This document shows, in pieces, positions 8,994 to 15,827 of a DNA stretch of 33,244 nucleotides. The notes below the pieces were generated by a model. That model did not search any database. It saw only the letters and a list, made by a program, of their open reading frames with translations, and was not told the DNA's origin. The translations under genes and the position numbers were made by a program. The first letter of the stretch is position 1; every line of letters begins with the position of its first letter. Origin of the DNA: a virus; IMG/VR virus record IMGVR_UViG_3300020420_000006, positions 1-33,244 of that record; one strand, written 5' to 3'.

Positions 8994-9211
8994 TACTCAT
9001 TCCTATTTGTGTTGTAAAATCCAATGCCACCGCTTTGCCCAGAAAGCAGTGAGCGCATACCGCTGCCTTTTCTGCGGCGGGTTACTTCTCCCTCAAGAGC
9101 TTCTTGTTTGCGCTGTCTTGCGTCAGCCATTTCTTGTGCCATTCGCTCCTGTCGTTCTGCTTCTACAGCAGGGTCAGGACCGGGGAGCGTTGGAGTTCTA
9201 AATACACACAT
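8993..9211 (-). CDS. Small charged protein with MCV N-terminus, between terL and portal
   Basis: A 72-residue protein of unknown function. It begins MCVFRTPTLPGPDP, continues as an Arg/Glu/Gln-rich helix (residues about 16-48) and ends in a Gly/Ser-rich tail with GGIGFYN. A GAGG ribosome-binding site lies before the ATG. Similar short proteins that begin Met-Cys and carry a proline-rich start and Gly-rich end occur beside portal genes of marine podoviruses. A second protein here (at 11374-12054) also starts MCV. It is probably a minor virion or head-assembly protein, by position. Confidence 0.7.
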   Translation of the reverse strand: MCVFRTPTLPGPDPAVEAERQERMAQEMADARQRKQEALEGEVTRRRKGSGMRSLLSGQSGGIGFYNTNRNE

Positions 9212-9244
9212 ACTAGCCTCTTACATGACGCTTATAATATGCGG

Positions 9245-9276
9245 CAACGCACAAATCACATGCGCGCCCATAAGCC
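9245..9276 (-). repeat. Copy 2 of the bipartite repeat (13 bp + 10 variable + 9 bp)
   Basis: On the minus strand this reads GGCTTATGG, ten variable bases, then GATTTGTGCGTTG. It covers the last codons of the large terminase (Gly-Leu-Trp) and the short gap before the next gene. The same two blocks with the same spacing recur at the end of the small gene at 13333-13506. Confidence 0.55.
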
Positions 9277-10770
9277 TTGTCTACGTTTTTTAGGTTGTCG
9301 AGAGAAAACATCAAAGTCTGTTCTAGCATTAAATGCTCTGCCTTGTGCATTGTGATTCAAAACTTGACGTCCTTCACCAGCACCAAGCATCAAGTATTGA
9401 AGTGCATCATGGATATGACTGAATCGATTTTTCTCTGGTCGATCATCATAACGCTCACCAGATACCTGTATACGACGATAGGCATATCCACCTTCAAACC
9501 CTTTGATTAACTCTTTGCATCTAGGGTCAATCAAAAAACCGGCATTGCCATCAACCATCCTGTTGAGCGGTGTACTCACAGCTTCAAGCCTGAGAGACAC
9601 ATCATTACTAGGAGCGGGTCGAGCTACTAAGCCTGCGCCACGCAAGACTTGAAATGGTGTTGATTCATCTGTCTGTGCGCGGAAGTCACCGGATGGGTCA
9701 CCAAATATATTTACATCAGAGTTCGCATAGCGCGTTGCAATCTCAGCCCGTAGCAGTTCAGCAAAGCGAACAATGCCCATATCAAATGCTACAATCTCTT
9801 GCAGAATAAACCAACGACCACGCACCTTTTGCCCAAACACAGCAGCGGGGGTCAAACCAAAGTCGAGTCCACAATAAAGAGGCATTGAGTCAGCTACCGG
9901 AATCTCTTCTTTGGCTATGTGTGTATCGCTAACAAACATATTGTATACTGGCTTGCCATCTTGGATTGTGCCAAGCCGATTCATCACATACACATCTATC
10001 CATGTTTTACCTTTACCTTGTATTAGATTTGGGTAGTAGCTCTTGAGCATGTGCTTAGCATTTTCCGCTTCTGCGTTTGGCACATAACTTTGAACTTCAC
10101 CATCTTCATCACGTTTTTCTTTCATACCAGAAGGCTGAATGTAAAAACTCCAGTTGTCTGGCTTCACAAGCATTTTAGCTTCAGAGGCAGGAATGTGATC
10201 TGGTATCGGAATCTCGCCAGCCATTATAGGCCACCAGTGATCTTCTTCTGGCGCGTTTGTATCTGCGATGACTCCGGTCCAGCTTGGGCCACCCTCACGC
10301 ATTGAAGGAAAACGGCCAACACGCATGGTACACGCATCGATGATTGACTTAGGTATCTCGCGTGCTTCGTTAATCCAAACGCCTGTAAGCTCAAGAGACA
10401 ACAGCTTTTTCACATCTTCAGGACGATCTAGGGCAAGAAAGATTACCTCAAGCTCAAGGTCACCCTGTTTAATATGATGCGTATATGGCACAGACCACGA
10501 GAACTTACCCCACTGATCTTCGGGAAACCAGTCGAGCCACGTTTTGATGGTCGTCGTACGGAGTTGCGGATTGGTGTTACGGACGATGGCCCAGCGACTT
10601 TTTCGTTTGCCGTCACTGCTTTTCTCCTGCTGTAACGCTCTACGAAACACTTCAACGCAACAAGCAACAGACTTACCGGAACCAACAGGGCCACGAATAC
10701 CACGAAAGAACGTATCGTCTTTCATAAAGGTCTTCAGCACTTCACCATCTGGCTTGTACTTAAATTTCAT
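9256..10770 (-). CDS. terL: Terminase large subunit
   Basis: A 504-residue packaging motor. The ATPase half has a Walker A, GPVGSGKS (residues 27-34), and a Walker B with the catalytic acid, GVWINEA (E135). The nuclease half has GLDFG (D303), GDPSG (D358) and HIHDAL (D455), the three acids of the RNase H-like nuclease. T7 gp19 is 586 residues, and its gene lies at the far end of the late genes; here terL lies upstream of portal. It cuts concatemers and pumps DNA into the procapsid. The start overlaps the end of the preceding 65-residue gene by 11 bases. Confidence 0.97.
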   Translation of the reverse strand: MKFKYKPDGEVLKTFMKDDTFFRGIRGPVGSGKSVACCVEVFRRALQQEKSSDGKRKSRWAIVRNTNPQLRTTTIKTWLDWFPEDQWGKFSWSVPYTHHIKQGDLELEVIFLALDRPEDVKKLLSLELTGVWINEAREIPKSIIDACTMRVGRFPSMREGGPSWTGVIADTNAPEEDHWWPIMAGEIPIPDHIPASEAKMLVKPDNWSFYIQPSGMKEKRDEDGEVQSYVPNAEAENAKHMLKSYYPNLIQGKGKTWIDVYVMNRLGTIQDGKPVYNMFVSDTHIAKEEIPVADSMPLYCGLDFGLTPAAVFGQKVRGRWFILQEIVAFDMGIVRFAELLRAEIATRYANSDVNIFGDPSGDFRAQTDESTPFQVLRGAGLVARPAPSNDVSLRLEAVSTPLNRMVDGNAGFLIDPRCKELIKGFEGGYAYRRIQVSGERYDDRPEKNRFSHIHDALQYLMLGAGEGRQVLNHNAQGRAFNARTDFDVFSRQPKKRRQGLWARM

Positions 10771-10957
10771 CTACCTTGTAATCCTTGCCAATACGAACAA
10801 GTGTAGCAGCAGTCTCTGGGCCAATGGTTGCTATGAGCTTGTCCGCTTCATAGTCAGTACAAAACTCTTTTGGAAAATATTTAAAATGCACATGCTTCAC
10901 AACTTTACGCAGCACGCGCCGCTCTTCTGGCTTGAGCGAATGCAGAAAAGAACTCAT
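10760..10957 (-). CDS. Small protein just upstream of terL, unknown
   Basis: A 65-residue protein that starts MSSFLHSLKPEERRVLRKVV, basic at first, then acidic (CTDYEADKLIATIGPETAATL). The ATG overlaps the stop of the gene before it as ATGA, and its end overlaps the terL start, so it is translationally coupled with terL. I do not recognise a domain. Close packing with packaging genes suggests a packaging or virion role, which is inference only. Confidence 0.75.
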   Translation of the reverse strand: MSSFLHSLKPEERRVLRKVVKHVHFKYFPKEFCTDYEADKLIATIGPETAATLVRIGKDYKVDEI

Positions 10958-11175
10958 CTATATCTCGCTGTTTTTTGAGCTATCTTTTTGGGCTGACGCG
11001 AAACCTGTTTACCGGCGCGACGAGCTTTCCGCTTAGCCTTCGTAGTGGCGGCGTATTCCGCAGACGATAAGGCTGCGATAGCACGAGACGGTAAATATCT
11101 TTCCCCGGTAGCTTTTGGACCTTGCGTGGACGGCTTGCCACTCTTTGTCCTCCACTTCTGGTTTGTCCAGTTCAT
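10954..11175 (-). CDS. Small basic protein, unknown
   Basis: A 73-residue Lys/Arg-rich protein. I placed the start at the ATG at 11175 (MNWTNQKWRTKSGKPS) because a CGGAG site lies seven bases before it and the longer reading upstream is out of character. The middle reads GERYLPSRAIAALSSAEYAA and the end is very basic. It resembles a small family with a W-x-x-Q/E-x-W-R start and a RYLP-x-xA motif known from phages and large DNA viruses (perhaps DUF5872; not verified). Its charge suggests nucleic-acid contact. Confidence 0.7.
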   Translation of the reverse strand: MNWTNQKWRTKSGKPSTQGPKATGERYLPSRAIAALSSAEYAATTKAKRKARRAGKQVSRQPKKIAQKTARYR

Positions 11176-11197
11176 CAGGCTCCGTTGTGACTTTGCT

Positions 11198-11374
11198 CTA
11201 GCGATAGCCGCCTCCCTTGGCTTTGTATTCGCGAGCCAGCATCTGAGCTTTCCTAGCTGACCACTGACCGGGAGCGCCGCCCTTGCCACCAGCCTTGATG
11301 CGATTAAAAAGGTTCTTACGCATTGTTGGCTTTGTGTAGTTGCCAGCTTCGTTTACGCGAGATTTCTTTTTCAT
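11198..11374 (-). CDS. Very small basic protein, unknown
   Basis: A 58-residue protein that starts in the stop codon of the gene before it (TAATG). It reads MKKKSRVNEAGNYTKPTMRK, then NLFNRIKAGGKGGAPGQWSA and RKAQMLAREYKAKGGGYR. The pattern of an AGNYTKP start and a GQWSARKAQMLA end recurs in small marine phage proteins, from memory. High Lys/Arg/Gly content and no acidic patch point to nucleic-acid binding or packaging with the DNA. Too short to be found by usual length cut-offs. Confidence 0.75.
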   Translation of the reverse strand: MKKKSRVNEAGNYTKPTMRKNLFNRIKAGGKGGAPGQWSARKAQMLAREYKAKGGGYR

Positions 11375-12054
11375 TATAAACCTGTTGGTCTACGGCCAGG
11401 GCCACGAGATGCAGAAGCGCTTCTTGCTTCATTCATCCCCAGCATTGTACGACGATTACCACTTGGCGTTATAGGATTAGTAGCAGAGGCAACCGTCCGA
11501 TCTGGTCTTTCTGGATCAGGGTCACGCTCCCTAGCTGCTTTTGCATTGCGTGCCGCTGTCGCTTCTCCAATAGTATTGTATCTAACACCATCGACAGTAA
11601 GGTCATCACGACCTTCCATAAGCCTACCTGTATCTGGATCGCGTGTACCAATAACATCACCACTCGATCCATACACTGGGTCTTGCCCTGCTTGCAGTCC
11701 GCGGATTAATCGCTCTGCAAAAAAGTTGCCCATAGCATTGGCAACATTCATTGTCATGATAGGTGAGCCACCTTCGGCTGTTCGATCATCAATTCGCTTT
11801 TGAATATTACGAACAGCAAGGTCACGCATCTCTGGCGTAGACGGACGCTCTCGCGGAGATGTAGCAGTTGCCTGACGAACACCAGTTGCCTTCTCTGCTA
11901 CATTCCCACGACCGCGCTCTTGCTCTGCAAACCCGGTGCCTGACATGCGAGGCTGCGGACGCCGCTCGACAAAGCCAGCCTTCAGATTAGTGGGAAGGCG
12001 ATCCGACGAATCTTTGGTGGCACCTTCCTTGGGTTCTGGAGAGCCAACACACAT
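11374..12054 (-). CDS. Disordered protein with MCV N-terminus, unknown
   Basis: A 226-residue protein, mostly polar and low in hydrophobic residues, beginning MCVGSPEPKEGATKDSSD. A middle helix (residues about 78-120, MRDLAVRNIQKRIDDR and ANAMGNFFAERLIRGLQ) is the only part that looks folded; it is followed by DPDTGRLMEGRDD and an Arg/Pro/Ser-rich tail. It starts and ends in TAATG overlaps with its neighbours. Position between terS and terL suggests a packaging or head-associated role. I do not recognise the family. Confidence 0.75.
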   Translation of the reverse strand: MCVGSPEPKEGATKDSSDRLPTNLKAGFVERRPQPRMSGTGFAEQERGRGNVAEKATGVRQATATSPRERPSTPEMRDLAVRNIQKRIDDRTAEGGSPIMTMNVANAMGNFFAERLIRGLQAGQDPVYGSSGDVIGTRDPDTGRLMEGRDDLTVDGVRYNTIGEATAARNAKAARERDPDPERPDRTVASATNPITPSGNRRTMLGMNEARSASASRGPGRRPTGL

Positions 12055-12197
12055 TACTTCTTCTTCGCTTTCATAATTCTCATTTGAAGAGACTTAGGAA
12101 GTGTCTTCTGTTTTGCCGTCAGACCACCAGCCTTTTTGGCTGCTGCTTTCTTGGGACGACCACGCTTTGAACCATAAGTTCCCGGACCCATAGGCAT
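12054..12197 (-). CDS. Very small basic protein (MPMGPGTYGSKRGRP type)
   Basis: A 47-residue protein: MPMGPGTYGSKRGRPKKAAA, then a linker and a Lys-rich helix ending KAKKK. The start overlaps the stop of the previous gene as TGATG and its stop overlaps the next start as TAATG. The N-terminal motif is one I recognise from tiny proteins in marine phage genomes; no function is assigned. The GRP-type basic motif resembles AT-hook or DNA minor-groove contacts, which is a guess. The frame is supported by both overlaps. Confidence 0.75.
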   Translation of the reverse strand: MPMGPGTYGSKRGRPKKAAAKKAGGLTAKQKTLPKSLQMRIMKAKKK

Positions 12198-12517
12198 CAG
12201 GCTTTACTCCTCTTCTTCTTCGCTTTGTTACGCTTAGAAATGGCTGCTGCCTTACGCTTTGCATCAGCCTTCGATGAAGCTCCCCACGCACGTAGCGAAA
12301 GAAGCAAACGAGTAGGACGTCCTTTGGAATCACGCTCTGGACCGGGCATCCCACCCATTCTTGCAAGGAAACTCGCACGACGCGGGTTGTCTCCTGATTT
12401 TACCGGCGCTCTTAGCTTGCCGCCTTTATAAGAAGCACGCCCTTTTGCATTGAGGCCACCCTTCGGGTTTTTGCCTGCCTTGCGAGTCCACGCCGGACTT
12501 TTGAACTTTCTAGCCAA
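12197..12517 (-). CDS. Small basic phage protein (NPKGGLNAKGRAS type), unknown
   Basis: A 106-residue, very basic protein. I chose a TTG start at 12517 (ARKFKSPAWTRKAGKNPKG follows) with GAGG eight bases upstream; a TTG at 12532 is the alternative. The blocks KNPKGGLNAKGRAS, VKSGDNPRRASFLARM and DSKGRPTRLLLSLRAWGASS are typical of a family shared by phages and giant viruses (possibly DUF6321; not verified). Function unknown. It overlaps the preceding gene by eight bases and the following start by one. Confidence 0.75.
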   Translation of the reverse strand: MARKFKSPAWTRKAGKNPKGGLNAKGRASYKGGKLRAPVKSGDNPRRASFLARMGGMPGPERDSKGRPTRLLLSLRAWGASSKADAKRKAAAISKRNKAKKKRSKA

Positions 12518-13301
12518 GTTTCCTTGCCTCAACAGCTAACGTATCTAAAGCAGTATCAAGTAATCCCTTGCGCTCTGCATCCATCGGTGTAGCAGGAAAC
12601 ACTGGCGCGATATTATCATCTTCAAACCAAGTGGGCCGAGGTGATGGCCTATCTTCTTCTACTGCATCTTCGGGAGGAATATAGATGTCTACATATTTTG
12701 CACCGCCCTCTTCTGGCGATACAGTGTCTGGCGCAAACTGATTGCCAAGTATGCGCAGGTATGGGTACATCCTACCCATCATACCTTTTTCTTGATTCAT
12801 GCTAGACCTGCGCATAGCGGCTTTGAACTGGGTGACAAAATCAACGTCATTGCCTTGATCTTGCATCACCTCGCCTATCTCATCGAGATATTCCATCACA
12901 AAGCTGGGATTGCTTGAGAAGTCATACTTATCAGTAATGCGATAGCCTTCACCGTCACGCTTTATAACAAACGTGCCGAGCATCAATTTTAAGTCTGTAG
13001 AGAAGCCCTGATCTTCAAAGTCTTTGAAAAAGCTCTGCGTGCCAAAAAAATCATTGACCAGACGATAATCAATCTGGTTTGCGCGTAACGCACGAGCCTC
13101 ACGTGTCTGCCCTCCCGCTTCATACCTTCTAATATGCGCAGCAGTAGTCGCTTCATCTTTGTAGTAATGATCGCCGATCTTACGCAGCACAGCTAATAAC
13201 TCAGGGGATAAGCTATCAGCAGTCAACCTGTCCGAGTCCATAAACTCAGGAAGCAATGAATTGAATGCCGCTGTTAGATAAACTTTTTGATAATCTCTCA
13301 T
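12510..13301 (-). CDS. Hypothetical protein of the packaging region
   Basis: A 263-residue acidic protein that I do not recognise. It has an N-terminal helical part (MRDYQKVYLTAAFNSLLPEF, then DHYYKDEATTAAHIRRYEAG), a middle with KRDGEGYRITDKYDFSSNPS that may be beta-rich, a YPYLRILGNQFAPD motif, and a Pro/Asp-rich tail. No transmembrane segment or catalytic motif is visible. It is the third gene of the late block, before the cluster of small basic proteins and terL. A role in the virion or in packaging is possible from position only. Confidence 0.8.
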   Translation of the reverse strand: MRDYQKVYLTAAFNSLLPEFMDSDRLTADSLSPELLAVLRKIGDHYYKDEATTAAHIRRYEAGGQTREARALRANQIDYRLVNDFFGTQSFFKDFEDQGFSTDLKLMLGTFVIKRDGEGYRITDKYDFSSNPSFVMEYLDEIGEVMQDQGNDVDFVTQFKAAMRRSSMNQEKGMMGRMYPYLRILGNQFAPDTVSPEEGGAKYVDIYIPPEDAVEEDRPSPRPTWFEDDNIAPVFPATPMDAERKGLLDTALDTLAVEARKLG

Positions 13302-13332
13302 GCCGCATCTTCATCGCATAGCTTACGAAATA

Positions 13333-13506
13333 TCAACGCACAAATCGCGCACGTACCCATAAGCCGAAAAACAACAGAATCAATGCAGGCTGTAAGAAGA
13401 CAAACAGAATCAAGTTCCATGCTTCATAGCTGATGCCTGATGCAGCTTCCATCCACAGAATGACATCGACGCAGTAAAGAAACCAGTAGTTGACTTGCTC
13501 TGTCAT
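13333..13506 (-). CDS. Small membrane protein, unknown
   Basis: A 57-residue protein with a strong ribosome-binding site (AGGAGGT, five bases before the ATG). It reads MTEQVNYWFLYCVDVILWME, then a second hydrophobic stretch WNLILFVFLQPALILLFFGL, then a basic end RARFVR. Two membrane segments with a short polar link give a holin-like shape, but it is far from the endolysin. A palindromic operator candidate lies just upstream of the ribosome-binding site, so it may be the first gene of a regulated late message. Confidence 0.75.
   Translation of the reverse strand: MTEQVNYWFLYCVDVILWMEAASGISYEAWNLILFVFLQPALILLFFGLWVRARFVR
13334..13365 (-). repeat. Copy 3 of the bipartite repeat (13 bp + 10 variable + 9 bp)
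   Basis: It has the same GGCTTATGG block, a 10-base variable spacer and the GATTTGTGCGTTG block as the copy at the end of terL, again across the last codons and stop of a gene. The encoded ends share Gly-Leu-Trp. Confidence 0.55.
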
Positions 13507-13519
13507 AGCGACCTCCTAG

Positions 13520-13531
13520 TGCATATGTGCA
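13520..13531. promoter_or_regulatory. Operator candidate, TGCATATGTGCA
   Basis: One of three copies of TGCATATNTGCA, all outside coding sequence. This one lies a few bases before the ribosome-binding site of the small membrane protein gene. A TATACA-like -10 box lies about 35 bases further upstream on the minus strand, with no good -35, so the promoter is uncertain. A protein bound here could block or tune late transcription. Confidence 0.55.
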
Positions 13532-13624
13532 ACAAGCCTTTTTTAGCAGGAATGTTTGTATAGGTCCATTGCGGTGTGCCTGCCGCCTACTTTTTCCCCC
13601 CACCCCCTCTATCTACACTCGGCC

Positions 13625-13999
13625 CTAGCTTAGATCGATCGACACAGATATCTCGCCTGCGTGTAGGTGCATCATCCTGTCTGGACTCTTGAAGCCAGCC
13701 CTGTCGAGGATGTCCTTGCTTGCCTCCAGCTGGACGTACTCTGACCGTGCGCCCTGTGCCAACTGCATCACCTTTGCAGCCGCTGTCGTAGCATTGAGTC
13801 CTATCGTTTCAGATACTCTCTGCATCATATACTGTTGTACGTGTTGAAGCTTCAAAGCCTTGCTGGCTGTCACTCTCCCGGCTTCGCCCTTGGCGTACCC
13901 GGCGGCTTGCGCTGCTTCCTTGATGCTACATCCTGTTGCTACAAGCGTATCTACCAGCGCGGTCTGTTTGTCTGTCAGCTTCTTCGTTGATATGTCCAT
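13625..13999 (-). CDS. terS: Terminase small subunit
   Basis: A 124-residue DNA-recognition subunit. The ATG at 13999 (MDISTKKLTDKQTALVD) has GAGG eight bases upstream; an upstream in-frame ATG at 14032 and a longer reading to 14362 run into the GC-rich hairpin island and look non-coding. The N-terminal half has the small-terminase helix-turn-helix pattern: LTDKQTALVDTLVATGCSIK, then EAAQAAGY and a second helix. The C-terminal half may oligomerise. It selects phage DNA for cutting by the large subunit. It stands about 2.9 kb from terL, with small genes between. Confidence 0.88.
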   Translation of the reverse strand: MDISTKKLTDKQTALVDTLVATGCSIKEAAQAAGYAKGEAGRVTASKALKLQHVQQYMMQRVSETIGLNATTAAAKVMQLAQGARSEYVQLEASKDILDRAGFKSPDRMMHLHAGEISVSIDLS

Positions 14000-14575
14000 C
14001 TTATGTGCCTCGGGCCTTGCCCTCGGGTTCATACCCCCCCTGCAATCCCCCCCATTGCTACAACCGCCAGAACGCTGTGTCAACGCACATTGCCTTACGG
14101 CGGCTGCTTCGCAGCGGCGGGATGCGGCGCGGTCGCTTGGTCGCGAACGCCTTACCCGCGATATGTGCGCGAGAACACCGCGCCACAATTCCCTGTGGCG
14201 CTGTCCCGCTCGGGCCGCTCGGGCCACACAACACCTATCCACACGGCAGCGCAGGTCCGACTCGCGTCGGGCTGCGCTGCCTGACCACAAACGCCCTGCA
14301 TCCCCCCGCCCCATCCCTCTGCGGGATGGGGTCAAGGCGCGACCGTGCAGTGGCTCGGTCACACCTTGATCCGCGCGGTATCGAGTGTGTCACTGTCTGT
14401 CGTGCAGTCCGCGCGGACGGCCGCGCCCCACGTTGCGGGGCGCAAATGGTCAAGTCCAAAGGCACGCTGCGCCTTTGAACTTGAGGGGGCAGTGCGCCCG
14501 TGGTCATTTCCAATGGTGTAGTTGGAGATAACCTCCACCTGCAACACTTCAACAACACGATCTTGGGAGATCAAA
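14000..14575. other. GC-rich divergent intergenic island with a hairpin array
   Basis: It separates the leftward and rightward blocks. Within 300 bases there are: GCGCCACA/TGTGGCGC (14180-14201); a 10-bp stem GGCAGCGCAG/CTGCGCTGCC topped by CCGAC/GTCGG (14245-14281); CCCCATCCC/GGGATGGGG (14309-14331); GACCG/CGGTC (14341-14360); the palindrome GTCCGCGCGGAC (14407-14418); GCGCCCC/GGGGCGC (14423-14443); and CAAAGGC/GCCTTTG extended by CAAGT/ACTTG over one mismatch (14451-14483). A 9-bp tandem repeat GCTCGGGCC lies near 14208. Bases 14033-14053 carry C-runs. Open frames here lack ribosome-binding sites and look like artefacts of high GC. It could be a replication origin, a packaging site beside terS, or a structured RNA leader. 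Confidence 0.7.
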
Positions 14576-15115
14576 ATGACTCAGAAACTCACAGACCACA
14601 TCACTGACCTGTACATCGACAACTACGACGTTGGCTCATTCGACGACGAACGGAACATGTATCAGTCAGACGGCACCACCCTAAACGTCAAGTACAACAT
14701 GGGTGACAAGTACCTGCTTGGTGGGCGCTGCGACCAAGCAGCCTACGCTCTGACTGCGGCCAAGGATTGGTTCGACACCGCCGAAATGCGGTGCCATCAG
14801 GCCAACGAGGATCACGGTCCTCAATCACTGCGCGCGCAACGCGCACAGCTTGACCTGAGCAAAGCACAGGCCAAGCTGGCCAATGCCCAGATGTTCTTCG
14901 AGATTGACACAAACCTCTTCTACACTTTCACAGGTGTCATCTGGGGAGACGGTAACGTCACGCTCGACAACGGACGTCAATGGTGGATCGAATACAAGGA
15001 GCAGATGCGCGGAGGTAACACCGACGCTGCGCCTACCGCCAAGGCGCTAAAAGATCGCAAGAAGCTCCTCAAGCAACGTGCGGCTGACGCATCCACGGCA
15101 GCAGGCGTTCACTAA
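14576..15115 (+). CDS. First early protein, unknown
   Basis: A 179-residue acidic protein with a GGGAG ribosome-binding site six bases before the ATG. It begins MTQKLTDHITDLYIDNYDVG. The middle (residues about 50-115) is a long helix rich in Ala, Gln and Lys, probably a coiled coil; then a WGDGNVTLDNGRQWWIEYKE segment and a basic tail. The codons are visibly richer in G and C at third positions than the late genes. It has its own terminator just after the stop, so it may be expressed alone and early. No family recognised. Confidence 0.8.
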   Translation: MTQKLTDHITDLYIDNYDVGSFDDERNMYQSDGTTLNVKYNMGDKYLLGGRCDQAAYALTAAKDWFDTAEMRCHQANEDHGPQSLRAQRAQLDLSKAQAKLANAQMFFEIDTNLFYTFTGVIWGDGNVTLDNGRQWWIEYKEQMRGGNTDAAPTAKALKDRKKLLKQRAADASTAAGVH

Positions 15116-15123
15116 CTCCCACA

Positions 15124-15161
15124 GCGGGGGGCTTCGGCCCCTCGCTTCTTCTTTCTTCTTT
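15124..15161 (+). terminator. Intrinsic terminator with C(UUCG)G tetraloop
   Basis: GCGGGGGGC, loop TTCG, GCCCCTCGC: nine pairs with one G-U, closed by the very stable C(UUCG)G loop, followed by a pyrimidine tract TTCTTCTTTCTTCTTT. It begins nine bases after the stop of the first early gene. The 184 bases from here to the next gene hold another small inverted repeat (AGCAGG/CCTGCT near 15186) but no gene I can support. Confidence 0.85.
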
Positions 15162-15345
15162 CCCCTTAACCCCACTGCCACGCACAAGCAGGTCGGCCCT
15201 GCTGCGCACCCCCGAACCCCACCCGGCAAGTGCCACACGACGAGCAAGGTGCCTCACTAAACAACCTGCAACCCGGGGGGTGACGCGCTCCTTGGCTGCG
15301 ATTTCTTTGATCAAATTCATTTCATTTTGAAAACGGAGTAACCTG

Positions 15346-15537
15346 ATGTCTCAGTTTAGTTTTCGTGAATACTATTTGCTTGTGCGGAAACAAAAGACCG
15401 CACAACTCGAACAAATCCTCAACACCCCACGGATGAACGCACGCCTGACACGCAACCATATGGAAATCATCAGACTTGTTCTGCGCCAGCGTGAGCGTAA
15501 GTTGGGTATCTTTGCTGAAAAGGAGACAACTACATGA
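15346..15537 (+). CDS. Small early protein, unknown
   Basis: A 63-residue basic, helical protein, MSQFSFREYYLLVRKQKTAQ at the start. A CGGAG site lies eight bases before the ATG. Its stop overlaps the next start (ATGA). No motif is recognised. Its place at the head of the replication block fits a host-takeover or regulatory role, but nothing in the sequence shows it. Confidence 0.7.
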   Translation: MSQFSFREYYLLVRKQKTAQLEQILNTPRMNARLTRNHMEIIRLVLRQRERKLGIFAEKETTT

Positions 15538-15827
15538 GATCACGGGAAGATTATCTCGAACTAAAACTCAACTCAATCATGTCTGTATTACACAGGCACA
15601 TGGATGAGCTTGAACAGTTGCAGCTTGCTCGACCTGTTGAGTTTGCAGAAGTCCTTCTACGTCAAAAGCTGCTGCGTGAAATCATCAATGCAATCAGTAG
15701 TGTCGATGACAAATACGGTGATATCGTTGATTGCAGCAATGACTGTAACTACTCAGACATTACGAACGGTGAGTGTGAATGCTTCAACCGAGAGCAAGAT
15801 GAAATCGAATCGAGGTGTCCGGTATGA
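15534..15827 (+). CDS. Small early protein with Cys-rich tail, unknown
   Basis: A 97-residue protein. Residues 1-60 look like a helical hairpin (DYLELKLNSIMSVLHRHMDE, then a second helix RQKLLREIINAIS). The tail has five cysteines (67, 71, 81, 83, 95) in an acidic setting, which could bind a metal. It overlaps both neighbours by four bases (ATGA), so it is coupled to the DnaA-like gene that follows. Confidence 0.7.
   Translation: MRSREDYLELKLNSIMSVLHRHMDELEQLQLARPVEFAEVLLRQKLLREIINAISSVDDKYGDIVDCSNDCNYSDITNGECECFNREQDEIESRCPV

Noticed and set aside
14235-14243. DnaA-box-like CTATCCACA
   Set aside because: It differs by one base from TTATCCACA and is single; not enough to call an origin, though noted beside the hairpins.
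14000-14362. N-terminal extension of the small terminase to 14362
   Set aside because: The added residues are Arg/Ala/Gly-rich and fall in the hairpin island; a start at 13999 has a ribosome-binding site and fits the family length.
13860-14574. Several long open frames on both strands over the island
   Set aside because: They overlap each other in many frames, lack ribosome-binding sites and have compositions expected from GC-rich non-coding DNA.
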